Shown here: positions 60,820 through 64,000 of the stretch, piece after piece
How positions within the stretch are numbered: position 1 is the stretch's first letter
Layout of the letters: every line of letters begins with the position of its first letter
NCBI RefSeq assembly: GCF_041146395.1
Contig: NC_090983.1
Span: 62,565,501 to 62,629,500, forward strand
From: Eulemur rufifrons
Lineage: Eukaryota > Chordata > Mammalia > Primates > Lemuridae
Direction of reading: 5' to 3'
Length of the DNA: 64,000 bases
The notes under the pieces: model-generated
What the model was told of the DNA's origin: nothing
The model's database searches: none
Seen by the model: the letters and a program-made list of their open reading frames with translations, nothing else
Translations under genes and position numbers: made by a program

Positions 60820-61300
60820 ACATCTGCTATTCTCACTTTTACTCAACTCTAGCCCCCAATGTTGTGTGGACACCTATGTTGCTTAGCCTCACCTATTGGC
60901 TTTGGACTATTACTCTGAAAGGCAGGCAGGAAGAAAAGAGAGTAAGAAGAAGGTGTCTCCTTTGTTCCTAGCCCTTTGTAAATTACAATTTTTATTAGAA
61001 AGTGATCATTTGGACTGCAAAGTGTAAAGAGTTCTTTTAGAGTATCGTACTAGCTAAGTGATAATTTTATAATTATCATCTTCTTCCTCCTAAGGAATGG
61101 CCACATTTACATCTATTCTAATGTTGACTTTGGAGGACACTCACTGTATATTTGATATCTTCTTAATTTTTCAATTATCTTCTTTCCTCTTGTGTGTTGA
61201 GTTCATGCTATATACAGGTATACTAATAGTCCTGCCTTTCCTCAGTGAAAAATTACACTATTGGCATGTCATCAATATACTTTACCCATTGAATGCCTGA
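60820..61300. other. Non-coding stretch, nothing recognised
   Basis: Short frames only; no element supported. Confidence 0.5.
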
Positions 61301-61309
61301 ATCCTCCCA

Positions 61310-61690
61310 CACCCACCCAGCTAGTCAAATCCTAATCTTCTTTCAGGACTAGGCTCCCCGGACACTCACCCATCTAGGTGGAATGGTTTTGCTTTTCCCT
61401 TGGGTACTCCTGTGTTCAGTATATAATTCTCTCATAGCTGCTGAAACAAAAATATTATACTCTACTATATATAGGTGTTTCCAGATCTTGATCTCTCCCT
61501 GACTGTCACTTTTGGCCAACAGAATGGAAGCCCTTCAATGGCTGTTATTCTGTCTTACTTGTCTTTGTAGCTTCAAGCAAAAAGTACTTACTAGATACTT
61601 AATAAATTTGATCCTTATTAGGTCTTTAGTAAGTGTTTCCTGCTTAAATGAATAATGGATCAATGAATAAATGTTTACATGAGGTGGTAA
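61310..61690 (+). mobile_element. L2 LINE 3' region
   Basis: A longer L2 relic: 'caaatcctaatcttctttca', 'ggactaggctccccggacac', 'ttctgtcttacttgtctttg', 'acttactagatacttaataa' and a terminal 'aatggatcaatgaataaatg'. The order fits the last few hundred bases of L2. Confidence 0.6.
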
Positions 61691-61699
61691 ATTGACAGT

Positions 61700-62220
61700 C
61701 TTTTTTTTTTTTCCCTTGCACTTAATGATCATATTTTCAAGGCAACTCTTTCAATTTAGGCAGTTAATTTGTGACCACAGGATAGGTCATATGGAACTGA
61801 GTCTGTGAGCTGAGACTCAGTCTATCCTTGTTGTAAATAAATAATCTAAAAATGGCTACAAAGCATTTATTGAGCACCAATAGGTCTCAAAATATTATGC
61901 TACCCCTAAATAAAGCTGGACTAGGACAAAGTGACCATGCTTTATACAAAAACAGATTTCAGAAAAGACATTAAACCAGATTTCTGTCTATGAGGCTGGT
62001 ACACTCCATGAAAGATGGTGAAAAGGAAAATCACAGAACAACAAATAACAGATACCTTTTGAGGAGGACAGGTTGGTGCCAGCAGATTCCCCAAAAGGCT
62101 GTAGCCTCTTGGGTTGATGTCTCTGAAAGACTTTTAGTCCTTCACTGTGAGCGTTAATGTGGTAGGGCAGGGTTCCAAGAGAGATGAAAGTGACTTGTAA
62201 ATATCCTAAGACATTAAGTG
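61700..62220. other. Non-coding stretch, nothing recognised
   Basis: A 12-base T run at about 61701-61712 and otherwise unique DNA. Confidence 0.5.
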
Positions 62221-62221
62221 T

Positions 62222-62400
62222 CTAAGGTACAAAGCACTTTATACCCATTATTTTATTTATCCCCACAAAAATCCTTTATCATTATTTGTTTTAGAGATGA
62301 AGAAACAGAGAGACAAAAGGCTCAGTAATTTGTCCAAGGTCACATACCTCAAAATAAAGAAGTTAATATTTGAATGCAAGAAGACTTTCACCAAAGTGTT
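62222..62400 (-). mobile_element. MIR SINE fragment
   Basis: Reverse MIR: 'aaagcactttatacccatta', 'ttttatttatccccacaaaa', 'agagatgaagaaacagagag', 'tttgtccaaggtcacatacc' and 'tttgaatgcaagaagact'. Confidence 0.82.
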
Positions 62401-62404
62401 AGTA

Positions 62405-63830
62405 CATTCCTAGTCAGTATCCTGCTCCCAAACTTAAAATAGATCATGAAAACTCTCCCAATGGTGACATTTTATAAGTACAGTTTCACATTCTAGGTAA
62501 TGATTTTGGGAGACCAAGAATGGACTTCAGATTTGCAACATCCTAGTATATGTTTAATCATGGAAACGAGTCTCCACTCTATAGCCTCAGGATAATAAAT
62601 AAACCACCACTCAAGAAATGACCATTTAATGGGACATGTTGAGATCTTTCATACAGCAACATCATGCTAACTTTTTCCTTCTCATCTTATTTTACCATTC
62701 AATAAAAATCATCCTTTGGTACTTCTTATCAAGAATATTTTTGTATACTACTAATTTTAACAATATTTGTGTGTAAAATATATGTTCCGGTGGGAGTATA
62801 TACTAAATAATTAGAATTTATTTAAATAGCCTATGTTACTTAACTTATGTAAATGGAGATATTTCCTAGGACTAGTTAGTTCTTTTCCTCAGAATAATTT
62901 ATTTGCACATGTTACTTAAACAAATGATGATCAGAAATATTTTATATTACTTTAAACATTGTATAGACAATAATTAATGGAGTGGAAAAAAGGATACCAT
63001 GACAGCTGAAGGAGGTTGAAAATCATTGCTCATTTTTAGTGACAATATTCAGATACGGTGGCAGGCATTTTGCCAGCCAAGCAGATGGACATATGGAAGC
63101 CCTTACTTGTTGTTATGAAATATAAATAGTGAGGGCACAATTCCAACCTGAGGACATCAAAACAAATTACTTTGGAGGTTAAGGGGATATACCATTACTA
63201 ATCCACCTCTGAGCTAAATTAGCCTTCAAAAATAAAAATGGCCCCCAATAACATGTCTAGCCTAACATTAGACTTATTTTAACCGAGTGGGGTTTTGGAG
63301 GGACTGTAGAAAGCTATTATGATTTTCCAAGCTCACAAAATGTGGAGTAAGCAGTTTGATGCAGAAGAAGATATATTGATCTGGGGATGCTAAAAGTGAA
63401 CACAACAGGGGCCTACCCTTTAATGAACCTCAGAAGTAGAATCATGTAGTAATTTTACAGATGCAAAAAATATTATGTTGTATTTCCTTAATCCTAAACC
63501 AATAATCCTTCTCATCCTTGATGTTACAAAGAATTAGTGGTCAAGGTCATGAATAAAATACACTGTAATATGTAATAAATGAAAATAACCTGTATAAATG
63601 TCTCTTTGCATTTACCATAAAGAATCTTCCCAAGGTTTTCCAAGAAAGAAAAGCAGAATAGATCAATTGTATAAGCAATTTTAAAGGTTAGCGAATTTTC
63701 TGTCACCTCTGTGGACCTCAATTTCCTCAGGGGTACATGGCCTGCTTCATGTTGGCAAAGCTATGAAAATTCATTGAGAAGAATTCTGCAAATGTAACAT
63801 TCTTTTTCAATGCCTGCTCTAACTCTTTTA
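62405..63830. other. Non-coding stretch, nothing recognised
   Basis: AT-rich unique-looking DNA. A scrap near 63700-63730 ('tgtggacctcaatttcctca') resembles MIR. Confidence 0.45.
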
Positions 63831-63831
63831 A

Positions 63832-63955
63832 CTGGGATTCAGCACCTGTGAAATCTCTGCCTGGTTCCTTAACCTTGGTCAAATCATTTAAACTCTCTGG
63901 GTCGTATCTGTAAATCAGGTAGAAAAAATATAGATCCTAACCTTGCTGCCCGGTG
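63832..63955 (+). mobile_element. MIR SINE fragment
   Basis: 'tgggattcagcacctgtgaa', 'ccttaaccttggtcaaatca', 'tttaaactctctgggtcgta' and 'tctgtaaatcaggtagaaaa' follow the plus-strand MIR order. Confidence 0.82.
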
Positions 63956-63971
63956 TTTCTAGCAAGAGAGG

Positions 63972-64000
63972 TTTTTTTTTTTTTTTTTTTTTTTTTATAA
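63972..64000 (-). repeat. Poly-T run at window edge, possible reverse Alu tail
   Basis: Twenty-five Ts (63972-63996). This is how a minus-strand Alu or other retroelement begins, but the body lies outside the window. Confidence 0.5.

Overview
This window looks like intergenic or deep intronic DNA from a primate nuclear genome, and the repeats point to a strepsirrhine (lemur or loris group). The background is AT-rich. Two Alu elements (2490-2747 and 23150-23493) carry a long central linker that reads about 'ggacaactaaaaat' plus 'agaaaaaattag' between their two arms. I associate that linker with strepsirrhine Alus; human-type Alus lack it. Older Alus without it, a long L1, and ancient MIR, L2, CR1/L3, Tigger and hAT relics complete the mammalian picture.

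I see no intact protein-coding gene, tRNA, rRNA, CRISPR array, operon or bacterial feature. Open frames are short (at most about 150 codons). Where one can be explained, it is part of a mobile element or an Alu shadow. Nothing shows an exon series with splice sites and coding periodicity.

Layout: 1-9.6 kb holds a 5'-truncated Alu, two MIRs, an older Alu, a (TG)n microsatellite, L2 tails and a third MIR. 10.9-13.6 kb is a patchwork of very old minus-strand L1 pieces, interrupted by a hAT-like element and two Alu fragments. 14-27 kb is mostly unique sequence with L2, L1M, CR1/L3 and two more Alus. 28.1-31.1 kb is a minus-strand L1 split by a MER2-like Tigger element. 31.4-33.1 kb has an Alu, a complete MER44-like Tigger element and a hAT piece. 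34.7-41.1 kb carries an unassigned dispersed repeat, a candidate old LTR, microsatellites, a tiny Alu-tail insertion and a MIR. 41775-48125 is one near full-length, plus-strand L1 flanked by a perfect 15-bp target-site duplication, with both reading frames broken. 48-64 kb is largely unique DNA with MIR and L2 relics, a Tigger element, homopurine/homopyrimidine tracts and a possible regulatory cluster near 49.65-49.80 kb.

There is no system of cooperating genes. The interest lies in insertion history (nesting, target-site duplications, truncation) and a few possible cis-regulatory motifs. I could not find a previously undescribed biological system. Family names are from memory and were not checked by any search; several edges are approximate.
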